Assembly (NCBI RefSeq): GCF_947500045.1
Contig: NZ_CANMQQ010000003.1
Span: 186,001-250,000 of the forward strand
DNA length: 64,000 bases
Source: an uncultured Ruegeria sp.
GTDB lineage: Bacteria > Pseudomonadota > Alphaproteobacteria > Rhodobacterales > Rhodobacteraceae
Reading direction: 5' to 3'
Made by a program: the position numbers and the translations under genes. Shown here piece by piece: positions 36,174 to 46,290 of this stretch (positions within the stretch are counted from its first letter, which is position 1; the number at the start of each line of letters is the position of its first letter). The notes below the pieces were generated by a model. The model saw only the letters and a list, made by a program, of their open reading frames with translations. It had not been told where the DNA came from and did no database searches.

Positions 36174-36980
36174 ATGTCAAATCAGTTGATGGCCGGAAAA
36201 CGCGGCCTCATCATGGGACTGGCCAATGACAAATCAATCGCATGGGGAATAGCCCGCGCCTTGTCCGATGCCGGGGCCGAATTGGCCTTTTCCTATCAGG
36301 GGGATGCCCTGAAAAAACGCGTCGATCCACTGGCCGCACAATTGGACAGCGAAATTGTATTGCCCTGTGACGTCAGCGACGAAGATTCGGTTGATGGTCT
36401 GTTCAACGCGCTTGAACAGAAATGGGGCAAATTGGATTTCGTCGTCCACGCGATAGGGTTTTCTGACAAGAATGAGCTGCGAGGGCGCTATGTCGATACA
36501 TCGCGCGCGAATTTCAAACTGACAATGGACGTCTCGGTCTATTCGTTTACCGCCGTTATGCAGCGTGCCGAAAAGATGATGAACGAAGGTGGTAGCGCAG
36601 TCACCCTGACCTACTACGGTGCCGAACAGGTCATGCCCCACTATAATGTGATGGGTGTTGCCAAGGCAGCGCTTGAAGCCTCTGTTAAATATCTGGCCGA
36701 AGATCTGGGCAAAGACGGCATCCGCGTCAACTCGATCTCGGCGGGGCCAATCAAGACGCTCGCCGCCAGCGGCATTGGCGATTTCCGCTATATCATGAAG
36801 TGGAACGAGTATAACTCGCCCCTGCGCAGGAACGTGACAATCGACGATGTCGGGAAATCGGCATTGTATCTGCTGTCCGACCTCAGCAGCGGCGTGACAG
36901 GTGAAAACCTGCACGTGGATTCGGGCTATCACATTGTCGGCATGAAAGCAGTCGACGCGCCGGACGTTGAAAAAGGGTAA
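36174..36980 (+). CDS. fabI: enoyl-[acyl-carrier-protein] reductase (NADH)
   Basis: A 268-residue SDR enzyme for the last step of fatty acid elongation. The FabI-type cofactor motif 'GLANDKSIAWGIA' (G-x5-S-x-A) is near the N-terminus. The catalytic pair Y-x6-K is in 'YNVMGVAK', preceded by 'TYYGAEQVMPHYN'. It starts with 'MSNQLMAGKRG' after GGCGGAG. It is 6 bases before gpt and likely cotranscribed. Confidence 0.95.
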   Translation: MSNQLMAGKRGLIMGLANDKSIAWGIARALSDAGAELAFSYQGDALKKRVDPLAAQLDSEIVLPCDVSDEDSVDGLFNALEQKWGKLDFVVHAIGFSDKNELRGRYVDTSRANFKLTMDVSVYSFTAVMQRAEKMMNEGGSAVTLTYYGAEQVMPHYNVMGVAKAALEASVKYLAEDLGKDGIRVNSISAGPIKTLAASGIGDFRYIMKWNEYNSPLRRNVTIDDVGKSALYLLSDLSSGVTGENLHVDSGYHIVGMKAVDAPDVEKG

Positions 36981-36986
36981 AAGACC

Positions 36987-37496
36987 ATGAGCGCCAAGGA
37001 CCGTCTGCCGCACGAAAAAGGCTTCCACATTAGCTGGGATCAGATTCATCGCGATTCGCGCGCACTGGCCTGGCGTCTGGATGGGCAAGGGCCCGACGAT
37101 GGCGCTTGGCGTGCGGTGGTGGCGATCACCCGTGGCGGCATGGCCCCAGCAATGATCGTCAGCCGCGAACTGGATATTCGCAAGGTCGATACCGTCAGCG
37201 TGAAATCCTATCATCATCAATCGCAGGGAGAGGCAGAGGTTCTCAAGGCCCCCAATGCCGATCTAATGGGCGATGGAACCGGCATCCTGATCATCGACGA
37301 TCTGGTCGACAGCGGCAAAACGCTGGAACTTGTCCGCGAGATGTATCCCAATGCCCATTTCGCCACCGTCTACGCCAAACCCAAGGGTCGCCCGTTAGTG
37401 GATACCTTCATCACCGAGGTCAGCCAGGACACCTGGATCTTCTTCCCATGGGACATGGCGTTGCAGTATGTCGAGCCCTACAGAGGCACTGACTGA
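36987..37496 (+). CDS. gpt: xanthine(-guanine) phosphoribosyltransferase
   Basis: A 169-residue purine-salvage enzyme adding ribose phosphate from PRPP to xanthine or guanine. The PRPP loop '[13 protein letters not shown]' is the family's central motif, and '[10 protein letters not shown]' the N-terminal loop. Length equals the typical Gpt. Confidence 0.93.
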   Translation: MSAKDRLPHEKGFHISWDQIHRDSRALAWRLDGQGPDDGAWRAVVAITRGGMAPAMIVSRELDIRKVDTVSVKSYHHQSQGEAEVLKAPNADLMGDGTGILIIDDLVDSGKTLELVREMYPNAHFATVYAKPKGRPLVDTFITEVSQDTWIFFPWDMALQYVEPYRGTD

Positions 37497-37525
37497 CCCT
37501 TATCCTGTTCAAAAATACCTCGGAG

Positions 37526-37544
37526 CGCGAGGCGGAGCCTCGCG
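37526..37544. repeat. REP-like palindrome after gpt
   Basis: A perfect 8-bp inverted repeat CGCGAGGC/GCCTCGCG with a 3-base loop, preceded by 'CAAAAATACCTCGG'. This layout ('aaatac-ctcgg' plus a GC-rich palindrome after a gene) is common in Roseobacter genomes as a short dispersed repeat. No second full copy was seen here. Confidence 0.5.
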
Positions 37545-37561
37545 GTAAAAACGGTTCTGCC

Positions 37562-38737
37562 ATGGCTCAGACACGCACCAGCACCACTTTCCCCCCTCCG
37601 GTGATGGAGGCACGGCGTTGGCTCGAAGGGGTAGAATTCCCGGCAGACCGCCCGCTGATCAATGTCAGTCAGGCGGCCCCGGTCGATCCGCCCCCGTTAG
37701 CGCTGCGGCAAGCTCTGGCCGAATTCACGGTAGAACAGGACAACGCGCATCTTTACGGCCCGGTTCTGGGCAATGACGATCTGCGCACCGAACTCGCAGC
37801 TCAAATCAGCGAACATTACGAAGCAACGGTTTCCGCAGAACAGGTCGCTATCACTTCTGGCTGCAATCAAGCATTTGCCGCCGTGATCTCGGCGATCACC
37901 AACCAGGGGGCCGAAGTGATCTTGCCAACTCCTTGGTATTTCAATCACAAAATGTGGCTGGATATGGCCGGGGTCAAAACCATCGACCTGCCCACAGGTG
38001 ATGATTTGCTGCCCGACCCCGACAAAGCCCGCGCCCTTATAACGGACAACACCCGGGCTATTGCTTTGGTTACGCCAAACAACCCCGGCGGAGTTGAATA
38101 CCCCTCGAATCTGGTGCGCCGCTTCTATGACCTTGCGCGGGAAACGGGGGTTCGTTTGTTGGTTGACGAAACCTATCGCGATTTTGACAGCCGCACCGCT
38201 GCACCGCATGACTTATTCCAGCAGCCGGGCTGGGAAGATACATTTGTCCATCTCTATTCCTTCTCGAAAGCCTACCGTCTGACCGGGCACCGGGTGGGTG
38301 CGATTGCCACCGGGACCCTGCTGTTGGCTGAGATTGAGAAATTTCTGGACACAGTTGCGATTTGCCCCGGCCAAATCGGTCAGTTTGCTGCGCATTGGGG
38401 GATGCAGAACCTGTCCCAATGGGTTGCAGGCGAGAGGGATGAGATTCTTGACCGGAGGGCCGCCATTGCCGAAGGAATGCCTCGGCTCGAGGCGAAGGGC
38501 TGGCGTCTTCTGGGGTTGGGCGCATACTTTGCTTATCTTGAACACCCCTTTGACATCCCGTCCGATGAATTGGCCCGGCAACTGGTCATCGAGTCGGGCA
38601 TCCTGCTGTTACCCGGCACCATGTTCATGCCTGCGCACGACACCGCCGGAAAGCGGCAGGTTCGCATTGCATTCGCCAATCTCGACCGCGCGGGAATCAC
38701 GCAGTTGTTCGACCGATTGCAGGCCCTGTCCTTCTAA
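37562..38737 (+). CDS. PLP-dependent aminotransferase, class I/II
   Basis: A 391-residue fold-type I aminotransferase. 'TSGCNQAFAAVISAITNQGAEVILPTPWYFNH' is the cofactor phosphate/ring region, 'LVTPNNPGG' binds, 'LLVDETYRDF' supplies the Asp to the pyridine N, and the PLP Lys is in 'SFSKAYRLTGHRVG'. The acceptor/donor amino acid is unknown. It is 65 bases after gpt with a palindrome between, so it may be transcribed separately. Confidence 0.9.
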   Translation: MAQTRTSTTFPPPVMEARRWLEGVEFPADRPLINVSQAAPVDPPPLALRQALAEFTVEQDNAHLYGPVLGNDDLRTELAAQISEHYEATVSAEQVAITSGCNQAFAAVISAITNQGAEVILPTPWYFNHKMWLDMAGVKTIDLPTGDDLLPDPDKARALITDNTRAIALVTPNNPGGVEYPSNLVRRFYDLARETGVRLLVDETYRDFDSRTAAPHDLFQQPGWEDTFVHLYSFSKAYRLTGHRVGAIATGTLLLAEIEKFLDTVAICPGQIGQFAAHWGMQNLSQWVAGERDEILDRRAAIAEGMPRLEAKGWRLLGLGAYFAYLEHPFDIPSDELARQLVIESGILLLPGTMFMPAHDTAGKRQVRIAFANLDRAGITQLFDRLQALSF

Positions 38738-38818
38738 GCTTGCCCCTCGGCTGCACGCATCGTATTCAGGGCCGCAACCGACAGGGCACACACTTGCCCA
38801 CACAATCAAGAGGGCACC

Positions 38819-40660
38819 ATGGCCGCAGGCATGAAAAACCTTTCCAAAACCTTTGTCTGGATTCTCATGGGTCTTCTGATGCTGGGTCTTGCCGGCTTTG
38901 GGGCCACCAGCCTGACCGGAACCGTACGCACCGTTGCGCAGGTCGGAGACGAAAGCGTCTCGGTAGACACGTATTTCCGTGAACTTCAGCGCGAAATCCG
39001 CGCAATCGAGGCGCAAACCGGGCAATCAATGCAGATTTCGCAGGCGCATGATCTTGGTCTCGACCAACTTGCCCTGTCCCGCTTGATTGCTTTGGCAGCG
39101 CTTGACAACGAAGTTGGGCAGCTTGGCATCTCAATCGGTGACGAAAACCTTCAGAACGAGATCGTGCAGATTCCGGCGTTTCAAGGCGTGAATGGCACAT
39201 TCGACCGCGAAGCCTATCGCTTTCAGCTTGAGCAGGTCGGCATGACCGATTCCGAGTTCGAATCGGACCTGCGCAAAGAATCCGCTCGCACCATCGTTCA
39301 GGGCGCTGTCATGAGTGGCGTTGAGATGCCCCGCACCCTGACCGAGGCACTGTCGAACTATGTGCTGGCCCGCCGCAGCTTTACCGTAGCGACCCTGTCC
39401 GCCGACGCATTAGAGACACCTGTCACAGAACCGACAGACGCGCAGATTCAAGCCTTCTACGACGAGAACGGCGATCTTTTCACCCTGCCCCGGACCAAAC
39501 AACTGACCTACGCCATTTTGTCGCCTGAGATGCTGTTGGATACGGTGGAAATCGATGAGGAATCATTGCGCCGCCTCTATGATCAACACGCCGAGCAGTA
39601 CTCCCAACCCGAACGCCGTCTGGTTGAACGCCTGCCTTATCCCAGCGAAGAAGCCGCGACCGAAGCGCTGGCGCAACTAGAGGTCGGCGGGGCTGATTTC
39701 GAACAGTTGGTGCGCGCGCGCCAGCTAGAGCTAAGCGATGTCGATCTGGGTGACGTCACCCGCGAAGACCTGGGCGATGCTGCTGATGCCGTATTCGCGG
39801 CTGAAATTGACGACGTAGTCGGCCCGCTTCCAACAGTGTTCGGCCCTGCCCTGTTCCGGATCAATGGATCGTTGGCCGAAAACAATGTCAGCTTCGAAGA
39901 TGCCGAACCAGAGCTGCGAGATGAGCTCGCCTCAGACCGCGCGCGCCGTCAGATCGAAGCACAGGCCGAAGACATCAATGACCTGCTTGCAGGTGGTGCG
40001 ACACTCGAAGAACTGGTCGATGAAACCGAATTGGAACTGGGCCAGATCGACTGGACCCAGCAAAGCGATGATGGTGTCGCAGCATACGATGGCTTTCGCG
40101 CAGCCGCTGAAGCTGTACAAGACGGTGATTTCCCCGAGGTGGCATTCCTTGAAGACGGTTCAATCTTTGCCATGCGCTTGAATGAAGTATTGCCACCGCG
40201 CCCTGAACCGCTGGATAGCGCCCGCGCGCGTGTAGTGGCAGCCTGGGTTCAGGCCGAAACCGGTAAAGCGTTGCAAAATAAAGCCAATACTGTTCTGACA
40301 CAACTGGCAACAGATGGTGATTTCGCAACCACTGGTCTGCCCTTCCGCGTTGAAAACGCACTGACACGAACCGCTTTCCTAGAGGACGTGCCAGTGGGTT
40401 TCATGACGCAGGTTTTTGAGATGGAACCGGGCGAGTTGCGCGTCATTCCCGGTGAAGGAGCCGTCCAGATCGTGCGCATGGATGAAGAGTTACCGCCAGC
40501 GGATACTGACGAACAGCGTCAGATGCAGGACGCGCTGGCCGCGCAGCTTGATCAGGCATTGGCACAGAACATCTTCGACATCTATGTGCGGAACGCCCAG
40601 ACACGCGCGCGCCCGGTGCTGGATCAGCAAGCGCTGAACGCTGTACGGGCAAGTTACTAA
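38819..40660 (+). CDS. peptidyl-prolyl isomerase / periplasmic chaperone (PpiD/SurA-like)
   Basis: A 613-residue inner-membrane-anchored parvulin-type protein that helps outer-membrane proteins fold. One transmembrane helix at about residues 13-35 ('FVWILMGLLMLGLAGFG'), N-terminal SurA-like helices, a parvulin domain at about residues 240-350 (ending 'VFGPALFRINGS'), and a second partial parvulin-like C-terminal region. It lies 12 bases before trpE, a conserved pairing in Rhodobacteraceae. Confidence 0.88.
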   Translation: MAAGMKNLSKTFVWILMGLLMLGLAGFGATSLTGTVRTVAQVGDESVSVDTYFRELQREIRAIEAQTGQSMQISQAHDLGLDQLALSRLIALAALDNEVGQLGISIGDENLQNEIVQIPAFQGVNGTFDREAYRFQLEQVGMTDSEFESDLRKESARTIVQGAVMSGVEMPRTLTEALSNYVLARRSFTVATLSADALETPVTEPTDAQIQAFYDENGDLFTLPRTKQLTYAILSPEMLLDTVEIDEESLRRLYDQHAEQYSQPERRLVERLPYPSEEAATEALAQLEVGGADFEQLVRARQLELSDVDLGDVTREDLGDAADAVFAAEIDDVVGPLPTVFGPALFRINGSLAENNVSFEDAEPELRDELASDRARRQIEAQAEDINDLLAGGATLEELVDETELELGQIDWTQQSDDGVAAYDGFRAAAEAVQDGDFPEVAFLEDGSIFAMRLNEVLPPRPEPLDSARARVVAAWVQAETGKALQNKANTVLTQLATDGDFATTGLPFRVENALTRTAFLEDVPVGFMTQVFEMEPGELRVIPGEGAVQIVRMDEELPPADTDEQRQMQDALAAQLDQALAQNIFDIYVRNAQTRARPVLDQQALNAVRASY

Positions 40661-40672
40661 AAGAGACCGCAC

Positions 40673-42184
40673 ATGGCCCTGACCCCGGATTTCGACAGTT
40701 TCGCGCGCGCCTATGACGCGGGTGAAAATCAGGTTGTCTATACCCGCCTTGCCGCTGATCTGGACACGCCGGTTTCGCTGATGCTGAAACTGACGGCCAC
40801 CCAGAAAGATGCCTTTATGCTCGAGTCGGTGACCGGTGGGGAAGTGCGCGGGCGCTACTCGATCATCGGCATGAAGCCCGATCTGGTCTGGCGCTGCCAT
40901 GGTGAGGTCTCGGCCCTGAACCGGTCGGCCCGGTTCGATGCCGAAGCGTTCCAGCCGCAAGATGGCAACCCGATGGACAATCTGCGCGCCCTGCTGGCCG
41001 AAAGTCGCATCGCGCTGCCGGATGATCTGCCTCAGGCGGCCGCCGGGCTGTTTGGGTATCTGGGATATGACATGGTGCGGCTGGTGGAATACCTGCCCGA
41101 CGTAAACCCCGATCCGCTGGGCCTGCCAGATGCCATCATGCTGCGCCCTTCGGTGATCGCCGTGCTGGATGGCGTTAAGGGTGAGGTCACGGTTGTATCT
41201 CCTGCATGGGTCAGCGAGGGCCAATCCGCCAAAGCTGCTTATGCGCAAGCCGCCGAACGCGTGATGGATGCTGTGCGTGATCTTGAACGCGCCATGCCTG
41301 CTGAAACGCGCGATCTGGGCGACGCGATTGAGGTTGGTCCGCCGGTATCCAACTTTACCAAGTCGGGCTATATGGAGGCCGTTGATAAGGCCAAGGAATA
41401 TATCCGCGCGGGCGACATCTTTCAGGTGGTTCCGGCACAACGCTGGACGCAGGACTTCCCGCAGCCGCCCTTTGCGCTCTACCGCTCATTGCGGCGTACA
41501 AACCCGTCGCCCTTCATGTTCTACTTCAACTTCGGCGGCTTTCAGGTCGTGGGCGCGAGCCCCGAGATCCTTGTGAGGGTCTTCGGTGACGAGGTTACCA
41601 TCAGACCCATTGCGGGCACTCGTCCACGCGGGGCCACGCCTGAGGAAGACAAAGCGAATGAGGTCGATCTTCTGGCCGACAAAAAAGAGCTGGCCGAGCA
41701 CCTCATGCTGCTCGATCTTGGTCGTAACGATACTGGTCGGGTCGCAAAGATCGGGACTGTGCGCCCGACCGAAGAATTCATCATCGAACGCTACAGCCAC
41801 GTGATGCATATCGTGTCGAACGTGGTTGGTGAACTGTCTGAGGACAAAGATGCGCTCGATGCCTTCTTTGCAGGGATGCCTGCCGGGACGGTCTCGGGCG
41901 CGCCCAAAGTGCGCGCGATGGAGATCATCGACGAGTTGGAACCCGAAAAGCGGGGCATCTATGGCGGTGGTGTCGGATATTTCAGCGCAGGTGGCGATAT
42001 GGATATGTGTATCGCCCTACGCACGGCCATCGTGAAGGATCATAAGCTTTATATTCAGGCAGGCGGTGGCGTGGTCTATGACAGCGACCCCGAGGCGGAA
42101 TATATGGAAACGGTCCACAAATCGAATGCCATCCGGCGCGCAGCGGCTGATGCGGCGCGATTTGCGGGCAGCGGGAACAGCTGA
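40673..42184 (+). CDS. trpE: anthranilate synthase component I
   Basis: A 503-residue chorismate-using enzyme; with TrpG it makes anthranilate. 'LLESVTGGEVRGRYSIIG'-like residues (here 'FMLESV...GRYSIIG') form the tryptophan feedback site, and 'PIAGTRPRG', 'FFAGMPAGTVSGAPKVRAMEII' and 'IQAGGGVVYDSDPEAEY' are the chorismate-binding motifs. It is 12 bases after the PpiD-like gene; trpG lies 1.7 kb away beyond a gene on the other strand. Confidence 0.97.
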   Translation: MALTPDFDSFARAYDAGENQVVYTRLAADLDTPVSLMLKLTATQKDAFMLESVTGGEVRGRYSIIGMKPDLVWRCHGEVSALNRSARFDAEAFQPQDGNPMDNLRALLAESRIALPDDLPQAAAGLFGYLGYDMVRLVEYLPDVNPDPLGLPDAIMLRPSVIAVLDGVKGEVTVVSPAWVSEGQSAKAAYAQAAERVMDAVRDLERAMPAETRDLGDAIEVGPPVSNFTKSGYMEAVDKAKEYIRAGDIFQVVPAQRWTQDFPQPPFALYRSLRRTNPSPFMFYFNFGGFQVVGASPEILVRVFGDEVTIRPIAGTRPRGATPEEDKANEVDLLADKKELAEHLMLLDLGRNDTGRVAKIGTVRPTEEFIIERYSHVMHIVSNVVGELSEDKDALDAFFAGMPAGTVSGAPKVRAMEIIDELEPEKRGIYGGGVGYFSAGGDMDMCIALRTAIVKDHKLYIQAGGGVVYDSDPEAEYMETVHKSNAIRRAAADAARFAGSGNS

Positions 42185-42190
42185 TTGAGC

Positions 42191-42210
42191 GGCGGCGTCT
42201 CCAGGCCGCC
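42191..42210. terminator. hairpin between trpE and the YibQ-like gene
   Basis: A 6-bp inverted repeat GGCGGC/GCCGCC separated by 8 bases lies between two convergent genes. There is no T run, so it is only a weak terminator candidate. Confidence 0.35.
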
Positions 42211-42216
42211 TATCCG

Positions 42217-43686
42217 TCAGGATCCTGAATCGTCCTTCTGAACTTCGCTCAGCATCACTGCTGAGACCGGTGCCATCGCAACCCGGCTGCCACGATCCTC
42301 CAGCCCCCACAGCAACAGGGCCGAGATCGTCTCGGGGCGCAGGCGGCCCAGCATCACAACTGCGCCTTCCTGCCCGGCGCGGAATGCGGCCTGATCCAGA
42401 AACCGCCGCATGATCTTGGGATCTTGCTTGGCGCTGTCGAAATCCCGAAATACGACGCTTGATGGAACACCATTGCGGGCGGCAAGCTTTTGCACGGTGT
42501 TCAGGCCATTGTCCTGTACTATCAGGCCACGCCCCGTATCACCGGCAATGGCGGCAACCTGATCGGCCAGCTTTCGATTGCCCTGAATACCAGTTCCAAC
42601 ACCTTCCAGAATGCCAACGGTATGAGGCAACTCATCCAGCCAAACAGACAAGGACACTTCTGCATCCTGAGCACTGGCAGCTTCGTGCATATCGATCAGG
42701 GCCAGCACCTCAAATCCTGCTTCGCGATGGCGCGCCATCTTTTCGGCCGCATCTGGGTCTGAGGGGCTGACAGCAAAGCTCAGCGGGTACGGGAAATCCT
42801 GAAGGGCTTCAGCCCCAAAAGCCCCCTCATCGTCAATCAGGATAATCGACATCAAAGGCTTGGCTTCGGGGTTCTCAAAAGCCGCTGCATGGGTTTCGAT
42901 TGGCCTTGCGACCACTTCGGGTGTTACCTCGGCTTGCTCCACCGGTGCGTCATCCCTGTCGGTCAACGGCACGACACGTTTGCCGATCAACGAACCTGAA
43001 CTTGTTGACCCATCCCCGCCGATCTGAGGCAATGCCAGAACGCGCGGCTGACGGACAGGTCGGGTATCTTCTTCGCCCTCAACTGCAATCGGGTTATCCA
43101 CGGGCACGTTTTCAGCTTCCGGTGTGTCGGCTGCGACTTCCGGCACCTCTTGGGTCTCGGGCTGCACCGCTGCAATCTGGGGCGATTGTTCGATCGGTGC
43201 TTCTGCTACCACTTCCGGTTCTGGCGTCTTTTTGGGCTCCGGCGGTGGTGGTGCGGCGGCAGTGATCGCCGGTTCGGCTTCGGGTTGCGGCGCTTCCGGT
43301 TCGGCAAGTGGGACTGGCGGCGCTGCAGGTGCATCTGTTTGAACAGTCACCGCCTGCGACGAAATCCCTGCAGGAGCCGCAGCCCCGGAAGGGGTCTCAC
43401 CCGCTTCGGGCCGTGCGCCAGGATCAAGTTCAATACCGGCCAAGCCATCCAGAGAATCGGACGATACATCAGGGCTTTCAGGTCCCGATAGCGGCAATTC
43501 CACTAGATCGGCATCAGCACCGGCTTCATCAGCTTGCGCCTCCACCGGCGCAGGCGCCGCTGCCACCTCGGGCGCGGTTTCCACCACTTCAGGTTTGCGT
43601 GACAAAGGCGTGCTCAGTGACAGGACCGCACCAAGAGCCAAAACCGAGACCGCCCCGGCGATCAATCCACCGTAAAATCCGCCCAT
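42217..43686 (-). CDS. divergent polysaccharide deacetylase family protein (YibQ-like)
   Basis: A 489-residue protein. One N-terminal transmembrane helix ('GGLIAGAVSVLALGAVLSL'), then a long low-complexity linker rich in Pro, Ala and Glu (about residues 30-270) that could span the periplasm, and a divergent deacetylase domain at about 275-480 ('LMSIILIDDEGAF', 'FPYPLSFAVSPSDPDA', 'GLIVQDNGLNTVQ'). The family often neighbours cell-wall hydrolases; catalytic competence is doubtful. The Ala/Pro/Glu linker is unusually long. I chose the ATG before the membrane helix. Confidence 0.85.
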   Translation of the reverse strand: MGGFYGGLIAGAVSVLALGAVLSLSTPLSRKPEVVETAPEVAAAPAPVEAQADEAGADADLVELPLSGPESPDVSSDSLDGLAGIELDPGARPEAGETPSGAAAPAGISSQAVTVQTDAPAAPPVPLAEPEAPQPEAEPAITAAAPPPPEPKKTPEPEVVAEAPIEQSPQIAAVQPETQEVPEVAADTPEAENVPVDNPIAVEGEEDTRPVRQPRVLALPQIGGDGSTSSGSLIGKRVVPLTDRDDAPVEQAEVTPEVVARPIETHAAAFENPEAKPLMSIILIDDEGAFGAEALQDFPYPLSFAVSPSDPDAAEKMARHREAGFEVLALIDMHEAASAQDAEVSLSVWLDELPHTVGILEGVGTGIQGNRKLADQVAAIAGDTGRGLIVQDNGLNTVQKLAARNGVPSSVVFRDFDSAKQDPKIMRRFLDQAAFRAGQEGAVVMLGRLRPETISALLLWGLEDRGSRVAMAPVSAVMLSEVQKDDSGS

Positions 43687-43883
43687 CGAATTCTCGCCTT
43701 TCGCGTTGTTTCGTGCCTCATCCACCCATACGCCATCTTCCGCGGCGCTCACCTGCGCTGCGCCAAGTTGGGTATGTCCTCTTGACGCTGCCGCACAAGC
43801 CTGAGCATGTATGTCCCGACATTATACCGCGCTCAAGGGCTGCATCGCCAGCCTGAAATGCCTATAAGAAGATAAGTACTCAA

Positions 43884-44465
43884 ATGCTGCTGCTGATCGA
43901 CAACTATGACTCGTTTACCTACAACCTCGTTCATTATCTGGGTGAGCTTGGTGCAGAGATGGTCGTGCGCCGGAATGACGCGCTGGATGTGCAGGAAGCA
44001 ATGGCCATGAACCCCGCTGGTATACTGCTAAGCCCCGGCCCTTGCGACCCGGATCAGGCGGGCATCTGCCTGGCCTTGACGGAAGCTGCTGCCGAGACAC
44101 AGACGCCGTTGATGGGCGTCTGCCTTGGCCATCAAACCATCGGTCAGGTCTTTGGCGGTAAGGTCGTGCGGTGCCATGAGATCGTGCATGGCAAGATGGG
44201 CACAATGAACCATACCGGCAAAGGCGTGTTCGCTGGTCTGCCTTCACCGTTCGAGGCCACCCGGTACCACTCGCTGGTTGTCGAACGCGAAACCCTTCCC
44301 GATTGCCTTGAGATCACCGCAGAGCTCGAAGATGGCACAATCATGGGTCTGCAGCACAAGGCGCTTCCGATCCACGGCGTTCAGTTCCACCCGGAATCCA
44401 TCGCCTCCGAACACGGTCATGCCCTGCTCAAAAACTTCCTGAATGAGATGAAAGTCCCCGCATGA
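43884..44465 (+). CDS. trpG: anthranilate synthase component II (glutamine amidotransferase)
   Basis: A 193-residue class I amidotransferase giving ammonia to TrpE. The nucleophile is C80 in '[13 protein letters not shown]'; His-Glu of the triad are in 'GVQFHPESI'. '[10 protein letters not shown]' at the N-terminus is diagnostic. It may also serve aminodeoxychorismate synthase. First of the trpG-trpD-trpC-moaC-moeA run; overlaps trpD by 4 bases. Confidence 0.95.
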   Translation: MLLLIDNYDSFTYNLVHYLGELGAEMVVRRNDALDVQEAMAMNPAGILLSPGPCDPDQAGICLALTEAAAETQTPLMGVCLGHQTIGQVFGGKVVRCHEIVHGKMGTMNHTGKGVFAGLPSPFEATRYHSLVVERETLPDCLEITAELEDGTIMGLQHKALPIHGVQFHPESIASEHGHALLKNFLNEMKVPA

Positions 44466-45481
44466 GCGACGCCCTCAAACCGCTGATCGGTGCTGCGGCC
44501 GATCGACCTCTGACCCGTGCCGAGGCCGAACAGGCCTTTGGCATCCTGTTTGACGGTGCCGCGACACCCAGCCAGATCGGCGGATTGCTGATGGCGATGC
44601 GCACACGCGGTGAAACCGTGGACGAATACGCCGCTGCCGCTGCCGTGATGCGTGCAAAATGCAATGCGGTAAAGGCCCCAGCCGGTGCGATGGATATCGT
44701 CGGCACAGGCGGCGACGGCAAGGGTACACTGAACATCTCAACCGCGACAGCCTTTGTGACGGCAGGTGCCGGGGTCACGGTAGCGAAGCACGGCAATCGG
44801 AATCTGAGTTCGAAATCCGGCGCTGCGGATGCTCTGGGTCAGCTTGGAATCAACGTGATGGTCGGGCCAGAAGTTGTTGAAAAAGCACTACAAGAAGTCG
44901 GGATCGGCTTTATGATGGCCCCGATGCACCACCCGGCGATTGCCCATGTCATGCCCTCACGGCAAGAGCTTGGGACACGCACGATCTTCAACATTCTGGG
45001 TCCGCTGACCAATCCCGCTGGTGTGAAACGACAATTGACCGGTGCCTTCAGTCGCGACCTGATCCGCCCGATGGCCGAAACACTTGGCCTGTTGGGCGCA
45101 GAGCATGCCTGGCTGGTGCATGGATCAGATGGCACCGATGAGCTGACAATCACAGGTGTAAGCTGGGTCGCATCCGTCGAAAATAGTGTTGTCAAAGAGA
45201 TCGAGCTTCACCCGGAAGACGCAGGTCTGCCGGTGCACCCGTTCGAAGATATCATCGGTGGCACACCGGAAGAAAACGCCATCGCGTTCCGCGCTTTGCT
45301 GGACGGGCAGCCATCAGCCTATCGCGATGCGGTGCTGCTGAACTCTGCCGCAGCCCTTGTCGTCGCTGACGCCGCCAGCGATCTGCGCGAAGGCGTCGCG
45401 ATGGCGCGCGACAGCATCGACAGCGGCAAGGCGCGGGAAAAGATCAACGCGCTGGCACGCATAACACAGGAAGCCGCATGA
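44462..45481 (+). CDS. trpD: anthranilate phosphoribosyltransferase
   Basis: A 339-residue enzyme using PRPP. 'VGTGGDG' with '[10 protein letters not shown]' forms the PRPP/metal site, '[17 protein letters not shown]' the anthranilate region. Overlaps trpG and trpC by 4 bases each (ATGA), so the block is coupled in translation. Confidence 0.96.
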   Translation: MSDALKPLIGAAADRPLTRAEAEQAFGILFDGAATPSQIGGLLMAMRTRGETVDEYAAAAAVMRAKCNAVKAPAGAMDIVGTGGDGKGTLNISTATAFVTAGAGVTVAKHGNRNLSSKSGAADALGQLGINVMVGPEVVEKALQEVGIGFMMAPMHHPAIAHVMPSRQELGTRTIFNILGPLTNPAGVKRQLTGAFSRDLIRPMAETLGLLGAEHAWLVHGSDGTDELTITGVSWVASVENSVVKEIELHPEDAGLPVHPFEDIIGGTPEENAIAFRALLDGQPSAYRDAVLLNSAAALVVADAASDLREGVAMARDSIDSGKAREKINALARITQEAA

Positions 45482-46290
45482 CCGAGACCGTTCTGGACAG
45501 GATCAAAGCCTACAAGCTGGAAGAAGTCGCCTCAGACAAAGCACACAAGTCTCTGGAAACATTGGAATCCGAGGCCCGCAACGCGCCAGAAGTACGCGGG
45601 TTCGCCGATGCTCTGCACAGCGCCGCGCGTGATGGCTATGGTTTGATTGCCGAGATCAAGAAGGCCAGCCCCTCGAAAGGTTTGATCCGCGAAGATTTCA
45701 ACCCACCCGCGCTGGCTCGGGCCTATGAAGCAGGTGGTGCTGCGTGCCTGTCTGTGCTGACCGACACACCCAGCTTTCAGGGCGCTAAGGAATTTCTAAC
45801 CGAGGCGCGCGCGGCCTGTTCCTTGCCTGCACTGCGCAAGGATTTCATGTATGACCCCTATCAGGTGGTTGAGGCGCGCGCATTGGGTGCGGACTGTATC
45901 CTGATCATCATGGCGTCGGTCGAAAATGCACAGGCCGCCGAGCTTGAACAGACCGCCTTTGACTGGGGTATGGATGTTTTGATCGAAGTTCATGACGCCG
46001 AAGAACTGGAACGCGCAACGCATCTAAAAAGCCCATTGATCGGAATAAATAACCGTAATCTCAAGACCTTCGAGACAACTCTTGATACAACGCGCCACCT
46101 GTCGAAGCTTGTTCCAGCGGATCGCACCATTGTGTGCGAAAGCGGGTTGAGCAATCCGGCCGATCTGGCCGATATCGCCCGCTATGGGGCGCGTTGTTTT
46201 TTGATTGGCGAAAGCCTGATGCGGCAAGATGACGTGGCCTCGGCTACCCGAACGCTGTTGACCAATCCGCTTATTCCCGGAGTGATGTAG
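45478..46290 (+). CDS. trpC: indole-3-glycerol phosphate synthase
   Basis: A 270-residue TIM barrel. '[12 protein letters not shown]' carries the catalytic Lys, '[12 protein letters not shown]' another Lys, '[12 protein letters not shown]' and 'CESGL' are further family motifs. The stop is immediately followed by the moaC ATG. Confidence 0.96.
   Translation: MTETVLDRIKAYKLEEVASDKAHKSLETLESEARNAPEVRGFADALHSAARDGYGLIAEIKKASPSKGLIREDFNPPALARAYEAGGAACLSVLTDTPSFQGAKEFLTEARAACSLPALRKDFMYDPYQVVEARALGADCILIIMASVENAQAAELEQTAFDWGMDVLIEVHDAEELERATHLKSPLIGINNRNLKTFETTLDTTRHLSKLVPADRTIVCESGLSNPADLADIARYGARCFLIGESLMRQDDVASATRTLLTNPLIPGVM

Noticed and set aside
43808-43876. trp leader peptide before trpG
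   Set aside because: The 22-codon frame here has no Trp codons and no attenuator stems were evident.
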